Assembly (NCBI GenBank): GCA_001724245.1
Contig: MEDX01000080.1
Location: 1-21,590 of the forward strand
Source: Fonticula-like sp. SCN 57-25
Taxonomy: Eukaryota; Nucleariida; Rotosphaerida
Length of the DNA stretch: 21,590 nucleotides
Direction of reading: 5' to 3'
Part shown: piece after piece, positions 11,001-19,096 of the stretch
How positions within the stretch are numbered: the stretch's first letter is position 1
Layout: each line of letters begins with the position of its first letter
The notes under the pieces: model-generated
Told to the model about the DNA's origin: nothing
The model's database searches: none
The model's input: the letters and a program-made list of their open reading frames with translations, nothing else
Made by a program: the position numbers and the translations under genes

Positions 11001-13354
11001 GACGATCAAGGAAGTGCACAAGCGCCGCTTTTTGCTGCTCAACGTCGCGCTCGAGATCTTTTTGACAAACGGCAAGACGTATCTCTTGGCGTTTGAAACG
11101 GTCGCGCAGCGCGACGCGGCCTATGACAAGGTGCGATATCGGCGAGCGTAGTTTTTTTTGCTGACTTATGCTTCACAGCTGCTGAGCGTCGACCTGCCAA
11201 ACAGGGCAAGCCTTGAGGACGAGATGGGCCGGGCGCAGTACCGCAAGCAGCTGACGTCGCGGTGGTGCAGCGGTCAGATGAGCAACTTTGAGTATCTGAT
11301 GTCGCTGAACACGCTGGCTGGTGCGCGCGCTCATCTGATTCGATGTTTTAAGCTAACCGGGTCCGTCCCAGGCCGCACGTTCAATGACCTCACGCAGTAC
11401 CCGGTGTTCCCGTTCATTCTAAAGGACTACACGTCGGCCTCGCTTGATCTGAGCAACCCGGCCGTATACCGCGACCTCACCAAGCCAATGGGCGCGCAGG
11501 ACGAGGCGCGCCTGGCAAAGTTCCTTGAAAAGTACAATTATCTGATTGATGCCGAGGAGGAGATTCCATACCACTATGGTTCCCACTATTCGAATGTCGG
11601 CTCGGTGCTGCACTTTTTGGTCCGGATTGAGCCGTTCACTCAGTTTTTCCTCGAGTTCCAAGGCGGTCGGTTTGACATTCCCGACCGCACGTTCCACTCG
11701 ATCCAGCAGACGTGGTACCTGTCGTCGGCCGGCTCGAGCACGGACGTCAAGGAGCTGATTCCCGAGTTCTTTTACTTTCCCGAGTTCCTCGTCAACATCA
11801 ACAACTTTGACTTTGGCGTGCGCCAGGACGACTCGCGCGTCGGCGATGTTGCGCTACCGCCGTGGGCCAAGAACAACACGCGGCTCTTTATCCAGCGCAA
11901 TCGCCAGGCGCTCGAGTCGCAGCACGTGTCGGAGCGCCTGCACCACTGGATCGACCTGATCTTTGGCTACAAGCAGACCGGCGAGGAGGCCGCGCGCGCC
12001 AACAACCTGTTCCACCCGCTCACCTACGAGGGGTACGACGTGACGGCCGCCGCCGAGGACGACGACCTCAAGAAGCAGGCGATGCTCGCGCAGATCTCGA
12101 GCTACGGCCAGACACCCACGCAGCTGTTTAGCAAGCCAGTGCGTGGTTTATATGGGTTGAATTTTGTGCTCACGCTTGCCGTTACTAGCACCCGCAGCGG
12201 CGCCACCCCGAGACCGCGCTGCTGTGCACGCTTGTGGGCAACCCGCAGGCCGACCTGTCGCTGCTGTGGAAGCGCGACGCCGGCGGACCGTGCACACACC
12301 TGCACTTTCAAGAGTCGACGCAGACGGTCTACATTCACGGTACGCGCCTCGCTGCACGCTGCCTTGTGCTGACACATGGCTTTAGGGCCGAACCGGATGG
12401 TGCTTCGACCGGACCTGACGCGGTACGCCTCGTGGAACCACTGGGACCGCAACCTGCGCATCTGCAGCGCCGACACGTTCAAGACGATCCAGACGGCCAG
12501 CACATACTCGGACGACGTGATTGTCTCGTGCTCAACGTCGTCGGACGGCAGCCTGCTCGTGGCCGGCGGCGTCTCGTCGCTCGTACACGTCTGGGAGATT
12601 GTCCGTGACAAGCGGTCCGACATTCGCTTCAAGGCGTCGCTCGCAGGACACATCGACGAGGTCACCTGCGTGCAGTACGCATCTTTTTTACCTTTTTATG
12701 CGCGTCTCACGCGCGATGTCACAGCATCTGCCAAGAGTTTTCGTTCATGGTGAGCGGCGGCGGGCGATCTGACCGCCGCGTCATCATCTGGGACCTCAAC
12801 ATGCTGACATGCATCCGGTCGCTGGAGCCGCTCCCGGGCCCCGCCGTCGCGCTCATCGTCAGCTCGCAAACGGTGCGCCACCTTTTGCTTTTGCAGCGTA
12901 TCTGACTTTTTCTTTTCAGGGCGATATCTTTTGTGTTGCGGATGTGGCTGCGGCGGGTGCGTCGAGCGACGATGAGCGCCGCGTGCGGAGCGAGCTCACG
13001 CAGTGGACCGTGAACGGCGGGCGCGTCGCGACGGTTCGCTCGACGGACCGCATCACGTGTCTCGCCGTGTCGAACGCGATGGAAGGCGTCAATGTGAACG
13101 TTGTGGTGGGCGGCCTCGAGTCGGGCGGCATTCAGATATGGTCCGCGTGGGACCTCTCGCCCGTCCGCAAGATCCTGGAGAGCAGTGTCTCGCCGATCGT
13201 GTCCATTGCGATCGGCTCCGAGGACTCGCTGCTGCTCGCAAGCAACCGCAACGGCGAGGTCTTTGCATGGGGGAGAAAGCAGGAGCGCGAAAGGAGGCGC
13301 ATTCTCGCAGGCGGGCTGTCGGCCGGCGCCATCCAGGCGGTGGTGATCCCGTAA
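2083..13354 (+). CDS. BPH1: Giant BEACH-WD40 protein (Bph1/LYST/neurobeachin family)
   Basis: A 36-exon gene; the spliced CDS is 9612 nt, 3203 aa. BEACH proteins are large scaffolds for membrane trafficking, lysosome or vacuole and cell-wall sorting; yeast Bph1 is the fungal member (family knowledge). Order seen: a long helical, Leu-rich region (residues 1-1170, ARM-like); a laminin-G/concanavalin-like sandwich (about 1172-1330); more helical repeats; two Ser/Pro-rich linkers (in the exons starting at 7785 and 8870); a charged coiled-coil-like stretch (about 2255-2320); a PH-BEACH domain (about 2440-2560); BEACH (about 2570-2863) with the hallmarks [14 protein letters not shown] and [14 protein letters not shown]; then WD40 repeats to the C-terminus, with ..VHVWEI and ..VIIWDLN. 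The start at 2083 opens an in-frame first exon just after the divergent promoter; no upstream exon is evident. All 35 introns are 44-52 nt. The gene looks intact. The acceptors at 8869 and 3996 were chosen by frame. Confidence 0.95.
6350..6849 (+). other. LamG/ConA-like domain segment of the BEACH protein
   Basis: The translated exon 6350-6801 shows a jelly-roll pattern: [16 protein letters not shown], then [14 protein letters not shown], then [13 protein letters not shown], then RASLWVQG. This is the usual layout of the concanavalin-like sandwich in the middle of large BEACH proteins. It is probably a binding module; the ligand is unknown. Confidence 0.75.
10680..12138 (+). other. PH-BEACH plus BEACH domain segment
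   Basis: From about 10680 the protein runs [45 protein letters not shown] and [15 protein letters not shown]. This is the PH-like fold that packs on BEACH. The BEACH domain follows: [56 protein letters not shown], then the C-terminal helix [20 protein letters not shown]. It ends near QLFSKPHPQR. All landmark segments of the family are present. Confidence 0.95.
12189..13354 (+). other. C-terminal WD40 propeller segment
   Basis: Four exons encode several WD-type blades, for example [37 protein letters not shown] and [10 protein letters not shown], then a blade interrupted by a hydrophilic loop around residues encoded at 12950-13010. This is the normal end of BEACH proteins and gives a peptide or protein docking surface. 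Confidence 0.88.
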
Positions 13355-13454
13355 ATGGAATTGTTTTTGTAAATACGCAATATTTTATGATACTTATACA
13401 ATAGAAACATATAGAACAAGAATATTAAGGGCCATTGCAAAATGATACATGCGT
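13355..13454. terminator. Shared 3' flank of the converging BEACH and MED9 genes
   Basis: Only 100 AT-rich bp separate the two stop codons. There is no canonical AATAAA; AATATT and TTTTTGTAAATA-like elements are present. Transcripts from the two strands probably overlap at their 3' ends (inference). Confidence 0.45.
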
Positions 13455-13891
13455 CTAGTCAGTGTCCATGCGAGACTCATCCTTGGCGCCCGGCAACGTA
13501 GCGGACGCCAGGGCGGGCAACGCCGCAAACTGGGTAAGGAGATCCCTGCACCCGGGATTAGCACGGCAAGAGCGAGTGCATCGAGGCGCGCACTGCTTAA
13601 CCTTGATCAAAGACAGAGCTTCGTCGAGCACGCGCCGCTGGTCCTCCCGCGTGAGCTCGAGGCCCGGCATCTTTTCAATCTCGTCGTGGGCAGCCTGAAA
13701 GCGCTCAAACAGGTGCAGCACCTGGGCAAACAGTTAGGTCCAAAGCGGGTAGGAGTAAGGTTGCGAACCATGCGGCCGACTTCCGGAGGCTCACTTCCCG
13801 CCTCCAGCTTTTGTAGTAGGTCGAGGATGGACGGCAAGAACTGCATTGCCGGGTCAAAAACGGACCCCGGTGCCGGCGCCGACGATGCCAT
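13455..13891 (-). CDS. MED9: Mediator complex subunit 9-like protein
   Basis: Exons (minus): 13769-13891, 13594-13721, 13455-13545; 342 nt, 113 aa. Two predicted helices, FLPSILDLLQKLEAG and VLHLFERFQAAHDEIEKMPG, are joined by SEPPEVGRM. They are followed by LELTREDQRRVLDEALSLIK. This spacing and the MPG(L/I)xLTxEDQ pattern fit the Med9 (Cse2) family, a middle-module Mediator subunit in RNA polymerase II transcription. The length is normal for fungal Med9. The first intron starts GTTCGC. The second is 48 nt, in frame and free of stops, so it could be retained. An upstream in-frame ATG at 13984 would add 31 residues rich in Ala, Arg and Phe and would overlap the RIT1 start codon, so I prefer 13891. 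The match is by helical pattern; other small coiled-coil Mediator subunits cannot be fully excluded. Confidence 0.75.
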
Positions 13892-13982
13892 CGCTCCCCA
13901 GTCGCTCTCCCGACGCAGATGCAAACTGGCAGTGCAAACTGCAGGCGGCGATGCAAACTTGCGCGCAAACTGCGACGATGCC
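13892..13982. promoter_or_regulatory. 91-bp divergent promoter between MED9 and RIT1
   Basis: This short gap separates two divergent start codons and holds a cluster of four GCAAACT heptamers, all in the same orientation. It is the only obvious shared control region for the pair. If MED9 starts at its upstream ATG (13984), this stretch would instead be MED9 coding. Confidence 0.5.
13921..13971 (+). repeat. Four direct copies of GCAAACT
   Basis: Exact GCAAACT occurs at 13921-13927, 13934-13940, 13953-13959 and 13965-13971. The first and third are preceded by AT, the second by GT and the fourth by GC. The spacing is irregular (13, 19 and 12 bp between starts). That argues against a simple tandem duplication and for a cluster of binding sites. 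Confidence 0.7.
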
Positions 13983-15362
13983 ATGACAGCATCGCTGCGA
14001 GATCGCCTGCTGTCGATAGCGGCGGACGCGGACCTGGTTGAGCGCTTTGTGTCGTGCTTTCCTGGGTATGCCGTGGTGCCTAACCCGCGATGCGGGCTGT
14101 GGTACTGCCGGTCGTCCGATCCCCTGATTCAAGTATACTTTCAGTCGAAGGACGGGCATGTTCAGACGCGCGGCTTTTCGCTACGTCGGCTCAACGTCAC
14201 CCTCGTGGACGCGGCGTGCCGCTACAAGGGCTGCGTGCTTGTCGACTCGACGCACAATGTGCGCAAGCGCATGCCGGATAGCTTTTCCAGGACAGTTCCT
14301 ATTTGGTGCGCGGTATTGAATCGCGCCGTCAAGCGCTTGGCCGACAGCGCGCACCCCGCAGCGGGGCCAAGCTGGGACACGGCACTGCACACGCCACGCT
14401 GCAGCGTCTCTGCACAAGACCACGCTGACACAGAAGACGTACTGGACGTTTTAGTGGACGTTTTGCTTTCAACATCCGACGACAAGGTGCAAAGCCTGCT
14501 TCTATCGCGGATAGCCCGGCCGCTGCTTCCCATGTGGGCCGTCGTCGGCGAAGAACTGCCCGAGCTCGCTGATACCGAGACCTCTCATTGGCCCGTCGTC
14601 TGCCTGACCGCTTCCCCTTTTACGGCGTCAGCTGTGGCCCCTAGCGGTTTTACGTACGTAAAGGGCGCCGGCGATGACCATGAGACGTGGTCGTGCGGCC
14701 TCGAGCCGGAGGCATTCTGGGCAAGCAGGGCTGCCCTGCTAGAGGCAGCGGGCGACCCCGACACGTTAGAAGCTTTTGATTGTGCGGTAAAAGATGCGGT
14801 GCGTCGGTCCGCAGAGCTTCCCAAAGGCGGGCTGTGCCGCGTGGGCGCGCACCCGGTCCTGCTGGGCTCGCTCGAGGCCGTCTACGGCATGTCGTGGTTG
14901 CCGCTGGTCGGCGGCCCCAAAAAGGCAGCCATGATTTTGCTGACACTGGAGGACGATAGCAGCGCGCGGGCGCGGCTGGACTCCGCCGCGCTCGACGTGT
15001 GCGTCATCAAGACGCCGTCCGGCAAGCAGGCCAAGGGGAGCATCGAGGAGACCTTTCAAAAGTCGCTCGACTTTGCATCGGAGCATCTGGCCGCGGGACG
15101 GTCGGTTGTGGTTGCGTGCGAGGATGGGCGCAATTTGAGCGCTGCGGTGGTGCTCTCGCTGCTCGTCAAGATGGAGAGTAACGCGAGCGGCGCCCCCGTG
15201 GACAAGAACATGACGGCAAAGGTGGGCGCAGCGCTGGCCGCAGAGTGCCCAGGCGTGCACATCGGACGCTCGCTCATTGTCGCCGTCAACAGGTTCTTTA
15301 TTAGCACGCGGTTCAAGGAGGACGCTCGTCGCGCTGCGGTTGAGCGCAAGGCTTTGGATTGA
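13983..15362 (+). CDS. RIT1: Initiator tRNA phosphoribosyltransferase (Rit1)
   Basis: One exon of 1380 nt, 459 aa, and the only intronless gene in the window. Rit1 adds a phosphoribosyl group from PRPP to A64 of initiator tRNA-Met, which keeps it out of elongation (family knowledge). Seen: LVERFVSCFPGYAVVPNPRCGLWYC near the N-terminus in parts; VYFQSKDGHVQTRGFSLRRL; KGCVLVDSTHNVRKRMPDSF followed by SRTVPIWCAVLNR, the core signature. The C-terminus has a phosphatase-like loop, VVACEDGRNLSAAVVLSLL, as in other Rit1 proteins. In homologues the signature usually reads DSTRRGKR; here it is DSTHNVRKR, one residue longer. The ATG at 13983 begins MTASLRDRLLSIAADADLVE, which fits the family but gives a short N-terminus. 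The frame is open further upstream across antisense MED9, but those residues look unlike the family. It converges on the PAS-GATA gene. Confidence 0.92.
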   Translation: MTASLRDRLLSIAADADLVERFVSCFPGYAVVPNPRCGLWYCRSSDPLIQVYFQSKDGHVQTRGFSLRRLNVTLVDAACRYKGCVLVDSTHNVRKRMPDSFSRTVPIWCAVLNRAVKRLADSAHPAAGPSWDTALHTPRCSVSAQDHADTEDVLDVLVDVLLSTSDDKVQSLLLSRIARPLLPMWAVVGEELPELADTETSHWPVVCLTASPFTASAVAPSGFTYVKGAGDDHETWSCGLEPEAFWASRAALLEAAGDPDTLEAFDCAVKDAVRRSAELPKGGLCRVGAHPVLLGSLEAVYGMSWLPLVGGPKKAAMILLTLEDDSSARARLDSAALDVCVIKTPSGKQAKGSIEETFQKSLDFASEHLAAGRSVVVACEDGRNLSAAVVLSLLVKMESNASGAPVDKNMTAKVGAALAAECPGVHIGRSLIVAVNRFFISTRFKEDARRAAVERKALD

Positions 15363-15533
15363 TAATTGTAGAAAATGTATATTGCATTAACATGGGATTG
15401 AGATAGTGTAAGCACGCGTGAGCGATATCGTAAAGCTGAAACAGCCACACAACAAAAATGAAACCAAACTACTACATGCAACGTGAAAAAACCTCAAGTG
15501 CTCAAAGTAAAATTGTGTGTAGGGAAACATGCA
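15363..15533. terminator. 3' flank shared by converging RIT1 and PAS-GATA genes
   Basis: A 171-bp AT-rich gap between two converging stop codons. No canonical AATAAA was seen on either strand. No small gene is visible. Confidence 0.45.
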
Positions 15534-17097
15534 TTACGGCAGGGTCGCCGCTTCTTCATCGGCCGCGACAGGAGCGGAATCAAAAGCGGGATCGAAAGTG
15601 GTGGGGGTGGTGGCTGTGCTAGAGGCAGCGGCAGCGGAAGCAGCAGCAGACGCGGCGGCCAGTTCGCTTTTCCTAAGCTTGGCGTACATCAGCCCACATG
15701 CATTGCAGAGCGACTTTGTCCCGTCGGGCCCTCGTCTCCATTCTGGCGTCACCGACGAGTGGCACGACGTACACCACCGTGATACATCCACAGGCTTGTT
15801 GGTGGCGACGGTGCCCTTGTATGCGCGTTTCTTTGGGCTGTACACAAACGAATTTCCGACGACGCTGAGCTGCGGCTGGCGAGGGGGGCGCGCGCGACGG
15901 CGGTTCGGCGCGAGCTTGTCTTTCGTCGAGGACGACGCGTCGGCGCCCTGGGACATATTTGGCGAGGATTCCCCATCACCTGCATCCGGCATGGCCGACG
16001 GGAAGAACGGCATGAAGGAATCGAGCGGCGGCAGCGGAACGACCGAGCTCGTCTCTGGGATGCTGCACGCGAGCGGGCTGTTGTCGGTGGAGGGCAGCGC
16101 TCGAAAGGTCGTGTCAAAGCAGACGCCTTCGCTGGCAAACGAAAATGGCGTTGCGCTTACCACAAACTTGCATAGCCGCCCGCTCCTATTCGTGTGTTAG
16201 AGACAGCTTAAGCGGGCAATACGCGCGCACTTTCGAAGGAGACGAAGCGTGCAGGTGAACTGAATAGGGCCATTGACGATCGCGTTCAGGCACTGCGAGC
16301 GAAACTCGTGCAATATATGGGCGTCGGCGGGGTCAACAAGGCTCTCCAATTTGCTGTTGACGAGGGCGCTGGGGAGGTGGCCAAAAACATCCTAGCCACA
16401 CGTGGCAGGTCAGCGAGGGCCGATCTGGGTAAATTTGCGTACCAGCGACGCGGGCGATACATTGACAAAAACAAAAGCGGTATTTAGAATGGCCTTGAAT
16501 GTGCCGTCCAGCTGTAAATAGTGCAGCTGGTTAGCGTGCCGTTGCCATCGTCAACAAACGTACCTTTTGGTCGTAGACGTTGAGGAGAGGCCACTCTTCG
16601 GGATCGATGAGGTGGCCGTCCACATCCCTCGATCGCGTAATGCTGTACACCATTCGAGCCTCATGTGCAGACCGCAAAATGTAGGCAACGCGAGCTTCCA
16701 TCGGCGAGTAAAAGCCTCTGATGGACCACACGCGGAAAAGGGCTTTCGTCGTCGGCTGGAGGCGGGGCATTAGCACGAAAGCGGATAGCAAAAAGCAGCG
16801 CACCTTTCCCTCCGCCGCGTCTCTAATATCCTTGGTGACATAGGGTACGTCAGCAGGGTGCAGAATGTTTTGCAAGTAGTATCGCTCCAAGAGCTTCAAG
16901 TCGAGGGTGTGGGAAAAAGCCCGCCCAACCACCAAATCGCATATCCGACCACTGGTGTTTAATACCACAAAAATGCCGTCCGCGGCTACATTCCTCTTGA
17001 GCGCCACACGGTCCTCATCCGTGAGCTCCACAGACTCGCGCTGCAGGCTCTGAGGACAACCGGCCGTGCTGTCGAGCGGAGCAAAGTCCCCCGACAT
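15534..17097 (-). CDS. PAS-domain plus GATA zinc-finger regulator (white-collar-2-like)
   Basis: Exons (minus): 16804-17097, 16564-16755, 16443-16511, 16231-16391, 15534-16185; 1368 nt, 455 aa. A nuclear DNA-binding regulator is expected. Residues 25-160 look like a divergent PAS-type fold ([19 protein letters not shown], then [17 protein letters not shown]). Residues 165-255 are a clearer PAS domain ([20 protein letters not shown], then [16 protein letters not shown], then [19 protein letters not shown]). The GATA finger is C377-x2-C380-x18-C399-x2-C402 with [12 protein letters not shown] and [16 protein letters not shown], the white-collar style of loop. A basic run ([10 protein letters not shown]) precedes it and an alanine-rich tail follows. 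No LOV cysteine motif is present, so it is not a WC-1 photoreceptor. The start at 17097 leaves 91 bp to TMEM120; an ATG at 17160 would add 21 residues but swallow a CCAAT box. The role in light sensing is inference; another PAS-GATA factor is possible. Confidence 0.87.
15606..15665 (-). repeat. GCN-rich trinucleotide stretch coding an alanine run
   Basis: Just after the zinc finger the protein reads [19 protein letters not shown]. The DNA is a run of imperfect GCN and TCN codons, a type that can vary in length between strains. It lies within the PAS-GATA gene. Confidence 0.55.
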
Positions 17098-17188
17098 CGC
17101 CGCGCAGCCGTTCCCCCCTGATGACGACACACACTCTGATTGGTCGAATCCGATTGTCAAATTTGCGTTTTCTCACAACGGATCGAAA
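17098..17188. promoter_or_regulatory. 91-bp divergent promoter PAS-GATA / TMEM120 with a CCAAT box
   Basis: The plus strand reads ATTGG at 17139-17143, a CCAAT box on the minus strand. The gap is the only space between the two divergent starts and so is probably a bidirectional promoter. If the regulator starts at 17160 the gap shrinks to 28 bp. Confidence 0.5.
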
Positions 17189-18416
17189 ATGGAGGTGATC
17201 AATGAAGGGGCGTCGGCGGCGGCAAGCGTCGACGCGTCGCTAAAGCAGTTGGGCGAAGAGCTCCAGGCGCTCGAGGTGCGCACTGTTTGTTCCATGGATT
17301 GCTTCTGATATCCTGGCGCGCAGGACCGGATGACTCTAATTCGCCGGGCCGAGAGCAAGCTTGAAAAGGACAATGCCGGCAGGTGCGCAAAAGTCGTGCT
17401 CTCCTGGGCCGACCGCTAACAGCCCCGCTGGAATGTGTAGCTTGTCGGAGGTTCAGTCTCAGCAGAAGAGGGTCAAGGCGTTGTTGCGTTCAATTGATGA
17501 CGACAAAACCGGCGCGAGCAGTGGGCAGCGAGCGGTGGCGGTCGATTACCTTAACCGCGTCAACGCCCTGCAGGGTCGCTTTCCCCGCCCTGCTCGTATG
17601 ATGCTGCGCATGTCGCTCGGCTCCGCCGACGTTTCAATGGCACACAAGGACAGGTTCCGCTACAAGGCAGAGTACGAAAGCTTCAAGCTTCGCCTAACGT
17701 GCGCTCTTTTGTTCCTGGCTGTGCTCGCCTACTATTTTATCGACTACACCCTCGTCTACTGTACGCGTCGCCCATTTTGACAATTGTTTCTAAACTTGTT
17801 TGGTGAAAGCTATGCTCAACTTTTTGGTTCTTTACTACTACTGCACGTTGACGCTTCGCGAGCACATCCTGCTCGTGAACGGATCTAATATCCGCACATG
17901 GTGGCTCATCCACCATTATCTCTCCACGGGCCTCGCTGGCGTGCTGCTTGTGTGGCCCGAGCTTTCTCATTACCACGACCTGCGTCGCATATTCATTGCA
18001 TACCAGATCTACCTTGCCATCGTTCAGCTGCTCCAATTCCGCTACCAGATGAATCGCCTCTACACTCTCCGCTCGCTCGGCAAGCGCGGGCTGCTCGATG
18101 TCACCACAGAGACCGCAACGGCGCCCATGGGACTCCGCTTCATCTCTCTTCTGCTGCCCTTCCTACTCATCGGCCAGCTCTTCCAAATGTATACCGGCGT
18201 ATCGTCCTTTGGCTACATTGTCGCTGCCGACGGCCACTTTGACTATTTCGTACGGCCTCGGACGCGCAACGAGGTGTATTCTAACTATTGGCACTATAGG
18301 CTCTTGCCGCAGGCGTTGTTTCAATTATCAACGGCTCGGGTAATATGATCACCACGTTGGGCATTTACATGAAGAAGATCAAGTCGCCTCTGAGCAAAAA
18401 GGCAAAGACAGGGTGA
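17189..18416 (+). CDS. TMEM120: TMEM120/TMPIT-family multi-pass membrane protein
   Basis: Exons: 17189-17275, 17324-17382, 17441-17760, 17810-18249, 18300-18416; 1023 nt, 340 aa, about the length of the animal TMEM120 proteins. The N-terminal third is a coiled coil (SLKQLGEELQALEDRMTLIR, then LSEVQSQQKRVKALLRSIDD). Several membrane spans follow: LTCALLFLAVLAYYFIDYTL, MLNFLVLYYYCTL, HHYLSTGLAGVLLVWP, then RIFIAYQIYLAIVQLLQ, LRFISLLLPFLLIGQLFQMY and LAAGVVSIINGSGNMIT. Family landmarks are HHYLSTGLAGVLLVWP, FRYQMNRLYTLRSLGKR and LLPFLLIGQLFQMY. The tail is basic (MKKIKSPLSKKAKTG). Animal relatives lie in ER or nuclear-envelope membranes and bind coenzyme A; their proposed channel role is disputed, and the fungal function is unknown. 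The last intron was placed so that the frame runs on into the basic tail; without it the protein would lose this end. Confidence 0.92.
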
Positions 18417-18609
18417 CCACTGACATAACTCTATGGTTTAATTATAAAGCAATATATCAATCATTTTTATTGGAAACAATATATGTACTAGGATCACAAG
18501 GCATGAACCATAATTGTGATGATGCTCGTTGGTTTTCTTGCCACCGCCGGTCGCGGTGCGGTGTCTTGGCGTCAGCAATGCGAAAAAAATATGTCAAACA
18601 CGCGTGCGC

Positions 18610-18946
18610 GACCAGCTAATAATTCCGGTCAGCGGCATTCACATGCGGACAACACGGTTCTTCGCAGGCGACACGCGAAAGGCCGTGCTGAGCGGCCGGA
18701 CTGAGATCAGCTCCGGGTGCGCGGCGTGCGCCGCCAACGCGCAGACGCCGGTAGAGAACACCGGCCTTCAGCGGCGCAGTGCGTCTGCCGCTAGAGCTCG
18801 ACAAGGTAATACTGTTTTTGTTGTGTGGCAGCAAGCTCACCGCGTTCAAAACAAACGTGCACGAAACGGTCGCGCACGCGGCACGCACAAGGGGCTTAAA
18901 GCTTCATACCACGATCGAGTATTGTCATAACTCCTTGTTCAATAAA
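18610..18946 (+). pseudogene. Unidentified possible gene remnant A
   Basis: The plus strand reads VSGIHMRTTRFFAGDTRKAV followed by LSGRTEISSGCAACAANAQT. After a 26-27 bp GT..CAG gap at about 18808-18833 it reads KLTAFKTNVHETVAHAARTR. AATAAA stands at 18941-18946. The composition looks like former coding sequence and the AATAAA is at a sensible place for a 3' end. There is no complete frame, no clear start, and the putative intron is far shorter than any other here. I do not recognise the protein. It may also be a small active gene whose exons I could not resolve. Confidence 0.25.
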
Positions 18947-19096
18947 AATTCCTCAAATGTGTCTTCCATGAACTATTGTGGCTAGCAGAGACGATGCTTG
19001 CGCAGAACAGCGGCGAGCGGGCGGCAAGATCATGTTCGGGTGTGTTCATCGTTGAACTGAGCTGCTCGTCGTCGGACAGGTCGCCGATGCCGACGT

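Larger units (their letters stand above)
2083..13354 (+). other. Exon map of the BEACH gene
   Basis: Exons: 2083-2178, 2226-2314, 2361-2445, 2495-2599, 2652-2891, 2937-3008, 3055-3319, 3364-3534, 3586-3707, 3754-3949, 3997-4200, 4250-4464, 4511-4613, 4661-4749, 4795-6181, 6227-6302, 6350-6801, 6847-7047, 7097-7284, 7332-7734, 7785-8147, 8192-8556, 8605-8822, 8870-9062, 9108-9340, 9392-9630, 9681-9766, 9814-10728, 10778-10874, 10919-11130, 11179-11320, 11372-12138, 12189-12339, 12386-12674, 12725-12872, 12920-13354. Each join keeps the frame. The least certain junctions are the donors at 3320 (GTCCG), 3950 (GTGTG) and 9631 (an alternative lies 14-15 nt upstream). Confidence 0.85.

Noticed and set aside
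13449-15362. A 637-residue open frame that would extend RIT1 far upstream
   Set aside because: The part before 13983 is the antisense of the spliced MED9 gene and has no Rit1 similarity; the Rit1-like sequence begins right after the ATG at 13983.
17098-17160. Start of the PAS-GATA gene at the ATG at 17160
   Set aside because: It is possible but would leave 28 bp to TMEM120 and include the CCAAT box in coding DNA; the added residues are low in complexity. The start at 17097 is preferred.
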